Of a stretch of 64,000 bases of DNA, positions 32,496 through 44,459 are shown piece by piece. Each line of letters starts with the position of its first letter. The first letter of the stretch is position 1. The notes beneath the pieces were generated by a model. It was not told where the DNA came from. It saw only the letters and a list, made by a program, of their open reading frames with translations, and did not search any database. This DNA is from Tipula vernalis (lineage: Eukaryota; Arthropoda; Insecta; Diptera; Tipulidae). The translations under genes and the position numbers were made by a program. The stretch spans positions 98,061,930 to 98,125,929 of the forward strand of contig OY282560.1 in assembly GCA_958295665.1 (NCBI GenBank), in the 5' to 3' direction.

Positions 32496-32559
32496 AACAT
32501 GTGTGTTACTTTCTTCTGGCTTTTGTATCTCATTTATTTTACAACTTGGAACAATCTTA

Positions 32560-32840
32560 AAAATCTCCCAAAAATCGATACCAAGATATACCGGAGATTC
32601 TAAGCTTGGTACAATACAGAACTTGTTACATAACCTTCTATGTTGTTTCGTGTTCCGTCAGCGGTTTTAATAAAAGAATTTAATTTACAATATTTAATAT
32701 TTAGATCAGCCAGAAATTGAAGTGAATTTTTTCCTAAAACACTTACCGAAGCCCCGCTGTCTAGTAAAGCGTGCATGGGTTTAGAGGCAAGAACAATTTC
32801 AGCATAAGGACGTGGATCATTTTTAATGAAATTATTAGAA
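32560..32840 (-). pseudogene. Gypsy aspartic protease
   Basis: The minus strand at about 32745-32800 reads MHALLDSGASVSVLGKN, which contains the LDSGAS active site of retroviral-type proteases. It continues with LQFLADLNIKYCKLNSF and TADGTRNN. It lies between gag and RT as expected. The protease cuts the polyprotein. Stops follow before RT. Confidence 0.8.
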
Positions 32841-33011
32841 ATGGTGGAAATGCAATGTTTTATGAAAAATCTTTTATGTTTGAAATATTTTAAGGATATA
32901 TTGTGTCTTTTAGATTTATATAATAACTGTGGTTGTTTAAGAGTATGGGTGAAAGTTGAAATTATTGTGGACCATGTGAATTTGGCTTGTGTTGTAAAAT
33001 TCTCATGTTCA

Positions 33012-34000
33012 TCATACTTTGAGGAGTTGGGTTTTGAGTTTTCGGCAGTTTCGGCAGTTTGGCTTTCTTAGATTTGCAGCTCCGCATCCAAAACAGAAGA
33101 TATTTGTGTATTCTTGTAGACAATCCTGGTACCTGTGTCCCAAATCTTTGCAGTTCCAGCATACTAGTTGAATTGTTTGGTCGTTGGTGTAATTACGGCG
33201 ATCTGGAGGTTTATGTGAAATTGCCTCGACGGAAAATCGCGGATGATTTCCCACTTCCGCACAATAATCCACTGCAAACGGACTGCTTTCTGGTGTACTC
33301 ACATTTATTTCATTATTGCTACTTCCCATCTGTATTTCATTAATTATCGGTCTGCGCCTTATTACGTTGTCGTTGAATCGCCTGGGATCGTAACCTGTCT
33401 GGTCCCACATCCTTTCATATCTCTGGCATAATGTTCGTAGTTCTTCGACTGTTGTAATGGAGTTCTGGTAAGGAAGTGTAACATTTTTTAATGCGGGATT
33501 CATATTCTGACTTAACCTGTAGATGAGTTGATTCTCGGTCAATCGCTGTTGAAGTCGGGTATTTAGTTTTTGAATGGCTAATGCGAAATCTGAAAAACTT
33601 TCTCTTGCGTGTTGGAATCTCCTCAAAATTTGCTCTTTCATTTCCTCCTCGAAATCGTAAGAACTGAAAAATGAAATAAGTGATCGTTTCATAGAAGTCC
33701 AGCTAGCATTTGGGTTTGTTGATTTAAACACCTGTCTTCTGCCTTTTTGGAGAGGAATAGGTGTAGAATTTTGGTGAGGTCCGTTTCTGGAAATCCGTCG
33801 TCTTGCGCCATGTGTTCCAGTCGATAAATGAAATCGTAGTTTATAAAAATTGTCTTGTCTGAAATGTGGAACTGGTGGTTGGAAAAATTGGGGTTGATAG
33901 TTTTCAAAATGCATATTTTGTTCTGGAAATCACGCATCAATTTCGACACCCAGATATCGTAATAAAAGATGCGAGGGTATAAAGATTCCGCCAACATCAT
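33012..34000 (-). pseudogene. Gypsy gag with zinc knuckles
   Basis: A 300-codon minus-strand frame (33012-33914). From about residue 75 it holds the retrotransposon gag core (ASWTSMKRSLISFFSSYDFE, RRFQHARESFSDFALAIQKL, EELRTLCQRYERMWD) and at the end two Cys-rich knuckles (CWNCKDLGHRYQDC and CFGCGAANLRKPNCRNC). An overlapping frame (33689-34000) carries the earlier gag part (FIYRLEHMAQDD, ILHLFLSKKAEDR), so one frameshift lies near 33720. The gag at 47.8-48.6 kb is from a related but different family. Confidence 0.85.
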
Positions 34001-34009
34001 TATTTACAA

Positions 34010-34587
34010 TTTCCTCCTACTGGTAATTAAGACTGCTTCGGTTTTATGGTCAGCTAGTTGGAGTCCGAATGATATCAACCACCTTTTGATAATTATAATG
34101 GTCAAACCGCATATCCCCATTATTTCTTCTTTAGTCGTTGCTACCACGACAACAGCAACATCGTCCGCGTAACCCACAATTTCTGCCTAATCAGGTACGC
34201 TGAGCTTCAGAACGCCATCGTACATAATGTTCCAAAGTAAGGGAGCCAGTACTGATCCTTGAGGTACTCCACCCCTAACGTTGTATTCCATGACACCGTC
34301 ATCTGTATCATATATCAGCGGAAATAGTCTGTAATGATCCTCCTTATGTACACTGATACTTGCAATACATGTAGAGCATTCAGAATATGGCTCCATTTGG
34401 CTGAGTTGAATGCATTTTTGACGTCCAGGGTGACCATGGCGCAGTATTTTTAAAGATTATGCGCTCGAATACTTTGCCAGCCGTATCCAGCATGCACAGT
34501 GGTCGGTAGGAGGATGGCTCTCCTGGAGGGTTCTTACCTCTAAATAGCTTTCGAGCATCCAAGTATGTTCCGTGCAGGCTACGATAG
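34010..34587 (-). pseudogene. R1/LOA-like LINE reverse transcriptase fragment
   Basis: Minus-strand RT motifs in order: GKNPPGEPSSYRPLCMLDTA, VTLDVKNAFNSAKW, GGVPQGSVLAPLLWNIMYDG, a stop, VGYADDVAVVVVATTKEE (intact YADD) and GLQLADHKTEAVL. It is the same lineage as the full-length element at 19.1-24.1 kb, so it gives a reference for that element's altered VAQG and YADN motifs. Stops and frameshifts break it, and both ends are lost. It abuts the inverted satellite monomer. Confidence 0.8.
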
Positions 34588-34785
34588 AATATTGAATTTT
34601 CTAAGAAATGTTTAGAAATAATCGAATCAAAATGAAAATTGTCAGAGCAATTACAGGTCCCGAAACCTATTGATAGAGGTATCAAACATCATACTCGGAG
34701 AATTTTAGATTTTTGCCGCCCAAAAACTTGTGGGCTATAGCACAGTTGATTTTCAATAAAATTGAATTTTCTAAGAAATGTTTAG
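34588..34785 (-). repeat. single inverted monomer of the 173-bp satellite
   Basis: About 1.15 monomers of the satellite that fills 37.08-39.83 kb, but on the opposite strand. The ATTGAATTTTCTAAGAAATG box starts at 34591 and again at 34761 (170-bp spacing). Between them lie the inverted CCTATTGATAGAGGTATCAA and GCCGCCCAAAAACTTGTGGG boxes. It separates two LINE fragments. Confidence 0.9.
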
Positions 34786-34794
34786 TAGTCATGT

Positions 34795-37077
34795 AAGAAG
34801 ACACCAAGTCTACTCGCATGTTTTTCTATGAAACAGTGGCCCGTAATCACTCCAACAACCACACTGATCAGACTTCCATGAATTGAGATCAGCTGTTTGG
34901 ATTTCGCCAAGTCCAACTTTGGCCAGACCTGCCGAGTTATTATGCAAATGGTGATACTTCACCATCTGTCATTCGTCAGCTTGCTAGCTTCTTCCTGAAG
35001 CAGCAGTTTGCATACCGCAAGAGGCATTTCAATATCCTTTCTGCTTGCTGAGAAGCTGTCCGTTGTACTACGTCGAGCCAGTTCATTCGAGTTAATATTC
35101 CCTGTACTTATGAAATGTCCTTGGACCCATAAAATGTGAATGTTGAACTGATCTGCCATCTCGTTAAGAGATGAGAGCCAGTTCTGGACTACTTTCAACG
35201 TGAGGAGGTGTGATTGGAGCGCTTTAATGGCAGCCTGACTATTCGTATTTATCCGAAATTACAAACCGATATTACATTATACCTCAACTAGTCTACGACT
35301 TCCTTAATGGCAGTTACTTCAGCTTGAAAATGCTACATTAGTCGGAGTAACGGAAGGAGAGCTTTAACAGAAGTTCCCGCAGAACACTCCAGCCCCGACT
35401 TCCCCGTCCCGTTTTGAACCATCAGTGAAGAAGTTTATAACTCCCGGTTCCAAAACTGCACCCATCATCCAGTCCTCCTTGGATGGGATCCTAGTCCGGA
35501 ACTTTGTGTCAAAAGACGGGACAGTATATTCGGTGGTCTTTGGAGTTTGTTTGTTGCACAAAATAGATGAGTGCCCTGTATTGTCGCATGCCCACATTAA
35601 GATTGATTTCAGCCGTATGACAGTAAAAGCTGCCAACTGTTTCCCCAAGATATCTAGAGGAGTCAAAAATATCAGAATCTCTAGTGCCTGAGTGGATATG
35701 CTCCTCAGTGCACCACTGATCCACAGAGAGATTGTACTCTGAACTTTTGTCAACAGCTTTTGGTTGACAGTTTTGTCCAGAGCAGGCCACCAGACTATTA
35801 CCTCATACAAGAGTATGGGTCTGACTACTGCGATATACAGCCAATGTACGAAGCGGGCCTGCAGCCCCCCATCTTTCCCAATGGCATTTTTGCAAGAATA
35901 TAGTGCTACCGTAGCTTTCTTTACCCTTTCCAAAATATAAGGTTTCCAATTTAATTTGCTATCCAAAATGAGACCCAAAATCCTCGCTTCAACTGTAAAA
36001 GTCAAGCTGAACCCATTTAAAGTGGGAGGATCGATATGAGGAAGTTTATATTTCCTAGAGAAGAGAACGAATTCGGTTTTGTGTGGGTTCACATTCAACC
36101 CACAGCCATTGGCCCATAATGAAAGAGTGCCCAGGGCATTTTGCATAAGCTCACTATGGGTGCCGCGATATTTGCCACCGACACCAATAGCAATATCATC
36201 CGCATACGCAATCACCTTGAAGTCACCGTCCTCCAGTCTCAGCAACAGGTCATTTATGACCAAGTTCCATAGTAGGGGGGACAGTACGTTACCCTGTGGT
36301 GTACCTCTGCTTGCAAATCTTCTGACGGAGGATTCCCCAAAACTAGCATTTATGATCCTGCCTCTTAGCATTTGATTTATCCAGTCTTTGAGTGATTTAT
36401 TTACTCCTAGATCTGAAAGTGCCCGAGTTATAGCCCCTGGAAGCACATTGTTAAAGGCTCCCTCAATATCCAAGAAGGTTACCATTGCGTAGTCTCTATA
36501 TTCGAAAGATTTTGCAATGAAATATACAAGAGAATGAAGAGCAGTCTCTACAGATCTCCCCTTGCAATAGGCATGTTGAGATTTAGACAGCTTTTCCGAC
36601 ACAATCGTGCCTCTAATATCAGGTTCTATTTGTCTTTGCAGTGTTTTAAATGGAAGGAAGAAAAACTAATCGGTCTAAGGTCTTTGGGATTGCAGTGTGA
36701 GTGTTTTCCCGCCGGTATGAAAACAACCTTCACTTCTGTCCATTTTTTAATAATATCCGCACGGATAATACCATCGAGTCCATGCTACTTATATGGTTTA
36801 AAACTGTTTATACATGATCTTTTTCTGCTGATAATTTTGCCTAAAAGGCCACTAGCCCTTTTACCTACTGATGTGCTAGGTATAGATTCGGAACAACTAG
36901 GAAAATGAGTCTCTATCAGAAGTTCCAGCGATTCCGCACTATTAGTGGTCCATATCTCATACGGCCGTTGAAGATAACTTGGGATGGAAGGACCAGTTGC
37001 TAGTACTTTGCGTAGCCTAGATATTTTTGAAGACTCCTGAATTTTGCCAATGTAGAGTCTCCAAGAGCTGGCCTGGT
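34795..37077 (-). pseudogene. I/LOA-like LINE ORF2: reverse transcriptase and RNase H
   Basis: The minus strand starts in the linker before RT (about 37070-36780), then WTEVKVVFIPAGK, DLRPISFSSF, a frameshift near 36650, and a 412-codon frame (36602-35364) with SKSQHAYCKGRSVETALHSL, MVTFLDIEGAFNNV, GTPQGNVLSPLLWNLVIND, IAYADDIAIG (intact YADD), LNVNPHKTEFVLFS, RILGLILDSKLNWK and RNase H start FFTDGSKRDGEVGAGVF. After more stops, the RNase H end (ILWVQGHFISTGN) lies at 34959-35198. A final Gly-His block ends at about 34800. RNase H in a LINE marks the I/LOA-type lineages. Both ends terminate against satellite sequence. Confidence 0.9.
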
Positions 37078-39835
37078 TTTTGGGCGGTCAAAATCTAAAA
37101 TGGTCCGGTTACTATGGTTGATACCTCTGTCAATAGGTTTCGGGACCTGTAATTGCTGTGACAATTTTCATTTTGATTGCTAGATTATTTCTAAAAATTT
37201 CTTAGAAAATTCAATTTTATTGAAAATCAACTGTACTATAGCCCACAAGTTTTTGGGCGGCAAAAATCTAAAATGGTCCGATTACGATGGTTGATACCTA
37301 CATCAATAGGTTTCGGGACCTGTAATTGCTGTGACAATTTTAATTTTTATTGCTAGATTATTTCTAAACATTTCTTAGAAAACTAAATTTTATTGAAAAT
37401 CAACTGGGCTATAGCCCACAAGTTTTTGGGCGGCAAAAATCTAAAATGGTCCGATTAAGATGGTTGATACCTCTATCAATAGGTTTCGGGACTTGTAATT
37501 GCTGTGACAATTTTCATTTTGATTTCTAGATTATTTCTAAACGTTTTTTAGAAAACTAAATTTTATTGAAAATCAACTGTGCTATAGCCTATTGATACCT
37601 CTATCAATAGGTTTCGGGACCTGTAATTGCTGTGACAATTTTAATTTTGAGCAACTGTGCTATAGCCCACAAGTTTTTGGGCGGCAATAATCTAAAATGA
37701 TCCAATTACGATGGTTGATACCTCTATCAATAGGTTTCGGGACCTGTAATTGCTGTGACAGTTTTAATTTTGATTGCTCGATTATTTCTAAACATTTAAT
37801 AGAAAATTCAATTTTATTGAAAATCAACTGTGCTATCGCCCACAAGTTTTTGGGCGGCAAAAATCTAAAATGGTCCAATTACGATGGTTGATACCTCTAT
37901 CAATAGGTTTCGGGACCTATAATTGCTGTGACAATTTTCATTTTGATTGCTAGATTATTTCTAAACATTTTTTAGAAAATTCAATTTTATTGAAAATCAA
38001 CTGTGCTAGAGCCGACAAGTTTTTGGGCGGCAAAAATCTAAAATGGTCCGATTACGATGGTTGATACCTCTATCAATAGGTTTCGGGACCTGTAGTTGCT
38101 GTGACAATTTTCATTTTGATTGCTCGATTATTTCTAAACATTTTTTAGAAAATTCAATTTTATTGAAAATCAACTGTACTATAGCCCAAAAGTTTTGGGC
38201 GGCAAAAATCTAAAATGGTTCGATTACTATGGTAGATACCTCTATCAATAGGTTTCGGGACCTGTAATTGCTGTGACAATTTTTATTTTGAGCAACTTTG
38301 CTATAGCCCACAAGTTTTTGGGCGGCAATAATCTAAAATGGTCCGATTTCGATGGTTGATACCTCTGTCAATAGGTTTCGGGACCTGTAGTTGCTGTGAC
38401 AATTTTCATTTTGATTGCTCGATTATTTCTAAACATTTTTTAGAAAATTCAATTTTATTGAAAATCAACTGTACTATAGCCCAAAAGTTTTGGGCGGCAA
38501 AAATCTAAAATGGTTCGATTACTATGGTAGATACCTCTATCAATAGGTTTCGGGACCTGTAATTGCTGTGACAATTTTTATTTTGAGCAACTTTGCTATA
38601 GCCCACAAGTTTTTGGGCGGCAATAATCTAAAATGGTCTAATTACGATGGTTGATACCTCCATCAATAGGTTTCGGGACCTGTAATTGCTGTGACAATTT
38701 TCATTTTGATTGCTAGATTATTTCTAAACGTTTCTTAGAAAACTAAATTTTATTGAAAATCAACTGTGCTATAGCCCACAAGTTTTTGGGCGGCAAAAAT
38801 CTAAAATGGTCCGATTACGATGGTTGATACCTCCATCAATAGGTTTCGGGACCTGTAATTGCTGTGACAATTTTCATTTTGATTGCTAGATTATTTCTAA
38901 ACGTTTCTTAGAACACTAAATTTTATTGAAAATCAACTGTGATATAGCCCACAAGTTTTTGGGCGGCAAAAATCTAAAATGCTCCGATTACGATGGTTGA
39001 TACCTCTATCAATAGGTTTCGGGACCTGTAATTGCTGTGACAATTTTCATTTTGATTGCTAGATTATTTCTAAACGTATCTTAGAAAATGCAATTTTATT
39101 GAAAATCAACTGTACTATAGCCCACAAATTTTTGGGCGGCAAAAATCTAAAATGGTCCGATTACGATGGTTGATACCTCTATCAATAGGTTTCGGGACCT
39201 GTAATTGCTGTGACAATTTTCATTTTGAATGCTAGATTATTTCTAAACATTTCTTAGAAAACTAAATTTTATTGAAAATCAACTGTGCTATAGCCCAAAA
39301 GTTTTTGGGCGGCAAAAATCTAAAATGCTCCGATTAAGATGGTTGATACCTCTATCAATAGGATACGGGACCTGTAATTGCTGTGACAATTTTCATTTTG
39401 AGCAACTGTGTTATAGCCCACAAGTTTTTGGGCGGCAATAATCTAAAATGGTCCGATTTCGATGGTTGATACCTCTGTCAATAGGTTTCGGGACCTGTAA
39501 TTGCTGTGACAATTTTCATTTTGAGCATCTGTGCTATAGCCCACAAGTTTTTGGGCGGCAATAATCTAAAATGGTCTAATTACGATGGTTGATACCTCTA
39601 TCAATAGGTTTCGGGACCTATAATTGCTGTGACAATTTTCATTTTGATTGCTAGATTATTTCTAAACATTTTTTAGAAAACTAAATTTTATTGAAAATCA
39701 ACTGTGCTAGAGCCCACAAGTTTTTGGGCGGCAAAAATTTAAAATGGTCCGATTACGATGGTTTATACCTATATCAATAGGTTTCGGGACCTTTAATTGC
39801 TGTGACAATTTTCATTTTGATTGCTCGATTATGCC
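37078..39835 (+). repeat. tandem satellite, 173-bp and 123-bp monomers
   Basis: About 18 tandem copies. The GGGCGG box falls at 37082, 37255, 37428, 37679, 37852, 38025, 38197, 38320, 38492, 38615, 38788, 38961, 39134, 39307, 39430, 39553 and 39726. Spacings are 172-173 bp (full monomer), 123 bp (short monomer lacking about 50 bp) and one 251-bp gap that hides a shortened copy. Each full monomer holds five short inverted repeats: GCCCA/TGGGC, TTGATA/TATCAA, AATTG/CAATT, TTTCTAA/TTAGAAA and TTCAAT/ATTGAA. Two short frames at 37.7 and 39.7 kb are by-products of the repeat. Confidence 0.95.
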
Positions 39836-41380
39836 GCGATTCATGCCTTTGGAACTTTCCGTGAGGTTATATTTTAACTTTAAGGTTTATTCAAAGGGTC
39901 TAAATATAAAACTCTTTAAAGTTATTCAAAAATTTCATAATTCTTTCTTTTCTTCGAGTGTGAACTCATTGGGATAATGTCAATTTTGCGTTTGGTGCAC
40001 ACTTTTCCTGATAAAAATTAATTCTCTGTCAAAATTCGAATATTGAACACAAAACAACAAAAAAGTTAGATTCACGAATCGTATACGTATTAGAAATTAA
40101 ACTGTCCACCAAAAATTATTAGCATACCTCGCCTTCACGCATCGTATAATACAAAAATTTGCTCCAGGAAGAAATTAAGGTTATGTATTGAGAAGATTAA
40201 CAAACAAATTTCGTAAGACCGTAAGATATGTATAATCTTAAGAATTTCCGACATTCTAAAATTCAATAACATGTTTCTTAAGCACATAACAAAACATCTT
40301 TCCAATTTATTCTGGTAAATTATCAATTTTATATACAGTAATTTATTGTGTGGTAAAACTGCCAGTGTTTTCAAGATAAACGAAAATTTATTAAGAAACA
40401 ATGCCCGAAGCGGAATCAATTAGCGAGAGTTAAACGATACAGCCGAGAATTAAATGATTAGATCTTTGAGACAAATTTATGAAAGAATATTGAACTTTAT
40501 CATTTCAAATCGAATCTACGTAGATTATCAAGATCCTGTTACGAATCATTTTGAACAATTTATTAGATACCATTCATAACAAGTCTTATTTGGCCAACTA
40601 CTAATTTGTTATAAAATATGCATAATGTCTGGTTGATCTTAAATTATAAAAATGCCAAACAATATTTTGTAAATGTATCTGCAAGTATGCAGCACTAATA
40701 TCAAATAACCGTGAGTGTTGTTTATCATTAAATATAAAATTTAATAAGATTATAATTTAGTGAGTCATATTGTGGTAAATATCCAACATTATTTCTAGAC
40801 ATCTACCTCCTTATCGATGGGACATCATTATAATTAACCTCCTCACATAAAAATGAGATTAACACAACATCCTTAAACCACTGTGAAACGCGATGTTCTT
40901 ATAATTAGATCAATAAAAATTAACAATTAACTTGTTTATTTGGTCTGTTTAAACGCGATGAACATAAAAAATAATTATTGCTTTCCATATCTTGAAATAC
41001 AAAAAAAAAATGTTGAACCGGATTTTGAATTTAATTGAACGCGGTTAAAATAGCAGAGGAATAAGTTTTATATCTTCTTATTTTTACGTATGTACGCTTG
41101 TGTGACAGATTAAAAATTACCTTTTAAAGCAAGTTCGAGTTGGTTTCAGCACTTTATTATATTATTTATAGGTAGAGTATGGTGTCATACGTATATATTT
41201 ACAATATGTTCTTTAGCCATTACTTAGTAAAGTGAATCATACACTCGAATTATGAAGATAGTTTGTTAAACCGATTGAATTTTTCTATTTTTAGCCAATT
41301 TGTTTGTTGTTGAACAACGTCATATTCAAATTTAATTTAGTATAAACAAAAATGTCAACAAAAAATTATTTGTTTTGTAG
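39836..41380. other. unassigned AT-rich sequence
   Basis: No coding frame, element or RNA gene recognised between the satellite array and the exon-like segment at 41.38 kb. Confidence 0.4.
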
Positions 41381-41590
41381 TTCAAACCGAGTTAATTCTA
41401 CAACTATTAATGGTGTATCCCTATACTCTAAAAGCGATATCCACACAGTTGAAAATTTTACAACGAATTTCGACGACCGATGTTTTCGATGTACCTAATT
41501 AATCATATGTATCCTGATGCCAAAAATCAGGAAGAAAAAGTAGCAGAGTCAACAGCTAAACAAATGTTGAACAAAAATTCGTTACGTCAG
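41381..41590 (+). pseudogene. exon-like segment with splice sites and one frameshift
   Basis: The segment begins after an acceptor-like TTTGTTTTGTAG and ends at CAG followed by a GTAAGC donor. One frame reads RVNSTTINGVSLYSKSDIHT then VENFTTNFDDRCFR; a one-base shift near 41487 continues it as YLINHMYPDAKNQEEK and KQMLNKNSLRQ up to the donor. The two halves fit one 70-71 codon exon with a lost base. I do not recognise the protein. It could be a host exon with a sequence error or a pseudogene exon. Confidence 0.35.
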
Positions 41591-42204
41591 GTAAGCAAAA
41601 TAAAGAGGAATACGTAGGAATCAAATTAGATAATTCCAATCAAATGCCATCATATTATTGTTGTTACATGCGACATACAACCAAGCACAAAAAAAGATTT
41701 CTCCTAAACAATTTATGAAATTTAAAGACGTTCAAAATGCAGGAGGCTGACCAAGTTATTGAGAATCAAATCAAAAATCTATCTAGTCAAAAATGAAAGC
41801 TTCAACCATTTATTTGTATTAAAGATGAAAACTTATTTTCACACAATCAGTATTTTGTTTATTGTGATAAGATTAGATTTAAATGTATTAGTCCTATCCA
41901 GTGCTGTGGAGTCGGAGCCGCAGAGTTTATGTTTATTTTCGTATTTTTAAAGGAGCCTGAGCCTTTGTTGGTTTTTCTAATTGTTTGAAGTGAAAGAATA
42001 ATAAAGTTTAATCAGCCGAGCTATACTAATTTAAAGCTTTTTGTAGCTGTACGCTTTTTGGATTTTTCAATTATTTAACATAATAACGGCTTATAACTAA
42101 ATAGCACAAAAACCTTAAATTTCAGATAATTGTGTGTACAGTCCTAACCAAAACTATTTGTAACTGCCAAATTTTTCATGCAACGTAACGCAAACAACGT
42201 TTAT
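41591..42204. other. unassigned AT-rich sequence
   Basis: Intron-like or intergenic sequence. A small GC-richer patch (AGTGCTGTGGAGTCGGAGCC at about 41900) could be a short retroposon scrap, but nothing else supports it. Confidence 0.3.
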
Positions 42205-42880
42205 ACTCCTTGGTTTTCTTGGCGCCCTGCTACAAATTGAATGAAATAAACCGAATCGGAACTATGGCCTTGAACAGCTGTAGTTTATAGGACATACAGG
42301 CAAACGGAATATGATCTACCGTCAGGAAATGAAATGTGAACGGCATCTTAAGATAAGCTGGTTAAGAAAAGGTTTTACCTTAATTTGATAATATTAAAAA
42401 TATTTTTATTATTACATAAACATCGAGCAACAATTAGTGTGGATCAGTGTCGAGAACTGCCTCGTTTAGTTTGTCTTGGGCAGCAAATAAGAGGTTACAC
42501 TGCTACAAACTGAACCATTAAAGAAGAATGTTCTATTTCAGTTTATTTGATGAAGTAACATTCCTGGTTGATGAAAAACTAGTCGGTCCTCAATTTTCTC
42601 TTCAGCACAATAATGATCCCTTATATAAGAAAAGCCATTACCACGAAATTATACAAAAATCTTGAATATAATTATTTGTCTTGGCCAGAACAGGGCTTCG
42701 ATTCAAACTTGCAGAGGTTAAAGTTAAAGTGGAAGATATTCACGATCTAAGAAGACCAACAATTTGTAGCAGGGTGCCAAGAAAACCGAGGGGGGAAGAT
42801 TCTAGGTGCTGTTAACAACAAGTTTCTGAACTACTTGCGAGATGTTATAGAGGCTAAACAAAAACTGACCATCTGCATAC
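42205..42880 (+). pseudogene. Tc1-like transposase remnant with an inverted pair
   Basis: In changing frames, 42600-42870 shows traces of the C-terminal half of a Tc1-type transposase: an LQHNNDPLYKKSHYHEIIQ block in the place of the usual QDNDPKH region, an LSWPEQG block and a following CQ-type segment. A 30-bp stretch at 42209-42240 (GGTTTTCTTGGCGCC then CTGCTACAAATTG) is repeated inverted at 42757-42788 with two differences. Stops are frequent. Identity comes from motif order only. Confidence 0.45.
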
Positions 42881-42984
42881 AAAACAGTTCTCGCCTCTGT
42901 GGTAACACCAGTGGTAATTTTAATAATCATCAAATATACAAGTTCTGAGCAGAGGCGAGAACTTTACATGGTCCTTCGAGCTTA

Positions 42985-44403
42985 TTGAGCATAACCAAAC
43001 AACAACCAACATCAGGGAGCTCGAAATGGATCAGCTACTACAAAAACAACAAGAGAAGAACCCCGCAGCTTCCAACGCCCTTCAAACAACAACCAGAAAC
43101 GGAAAAGACAGCAATGCTACAGAACAACCAAAGGAATCAACAACCAGATGAGGGAGCAAGAAGCGAACAAAACCCTCATCAGCCATCATACATCAGTAGC
43201 TGGCCACCTCAAGCCTCAAAAATAGAAGAAAATAACAACAAAATCTTGTTTAAGAGGCAAGACGTTCTGATGCGACAAATTTATCAGAAGCTAGCCTCAA
43301 TAGAGTACTCACTGGATACCAACAAAAACCAGAACACGTACTTCGAATTAAAAATGAATCAACTGATCAAGGAGATGGAAGAGATTGATTCACTATACAT
43401 AACGATCCTCGTCGAAACAGAAGAACATAAGCAGACATCGGATTATTTCCGTGAAAACTACTACGGTACACTCAAGGATAGGGTAGACTTCATGATAGTG
43501 CGATTACAAGAAAGACAGACCGAACCAACAACCTCGATCAGAACAACAACAGTGCTGCTGCCTAAATTCGAACTACCAACATTTCATGGGGATTATGAGC
43601 AATGGAGCTCTTTCAACGATATCTTCACAGAGCTCATCCACGGAAACAACCAGCTATCAGATATGGTAAAAATGACGTATTTAAAGTCGCACATTCAGAA
43701 AGGGACAGCACAACTATTCAGTCATCTAGCAACAACGGGTGAAGATACAACAACCCTAGACTTCTGGCAACCAAATATTTCAATTCATTTCTATCATTAT
43801 CAGCTGTGCACACAGAATCGGCGGGAGATTTGAGCCCTGTACGATACAGCAATGGAAATGCTTTACAATATCAACCGCCTCAATATAAGCGCACCATTTG
43901 ATGCATTCATAGCTTTCATCTTAAGCAGAAAATTAAATCCAGAATCCAGTAGGCTGTATGAAGCAACATTACCAAATCCTAGGGAAATTCCAAAAATAAA
44001 CGAATTATTTAGTTGTTTGGAAAGAAGATTGCAATCTTTAGAGGCGATGGGATACACTAAGGTAAGCAGCCCTCGGTCACAATATATACCGCCCCTAAGA
44101 CGTGTACATGCTGCAACAATCAACAATCAGTGCCTGGTAAAGGAATGTCAAGGTAGTCATAAGTTGGAGGAGTGCAAATTATTCAAGGAGATGTCAACAT
44201 TAAATAGGAAAAAATTGGTGAGCGAAGCAACTATCTGTGTCCGTTGCTTAAACAAACATTCCAACAATGACGACGTTCTCTATTCCTGCTCATCAACTAC
44301 ACGCTGCTTGGTATGTAAAGGAGCTCACCATACTCTTCTACATACTCTCCCAACCTACCAGAAGTACAGCAGCAGGTGCAACCAGAGCTGGAAGTGCAAG
44401 TAG
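42985..44403 (+). pseudogene. BEL/Pao gag with DUF1759 and zinc knuckles
   Basis: First frame (42985-43833, 282 codons): a Gln/Asn-rich start, then the gag core LPKFELPTFHGDYEQWSSF with KMTYLKSHIQKGTAQL, matching DUF1759 of BEL/Pao gag. A stop and frameshift near 43830 lead to a second frame (43852-44403) with FILSRKLNPESS, LFSCLERRLQSLEAMG and Cys/His clusters (CQGSHKLEECKLF, CVRCLNKH, CLVCKGAHHTLLH) typical of the gag C-terminus. Gag builds the particle and binds RNA. Confidence 0.85.
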
Positions 44404-44459
44404 CGCTAGTAATCATAACAAAGGAAACACACTCTCTCTCCTCTCTCTCAGAAGTATTT

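Noticed and set aside
37660..37891. Open frames inside the satellite
   Set aside because: They recur with the monomer and depend on its period, so they are not genes.
37078..39835. CRISPR-like regular repeat
   Set aside because: Monomers are contiguous 173/123-bp units with no unique spacers; this is a satellite in a eukaryotic genome.
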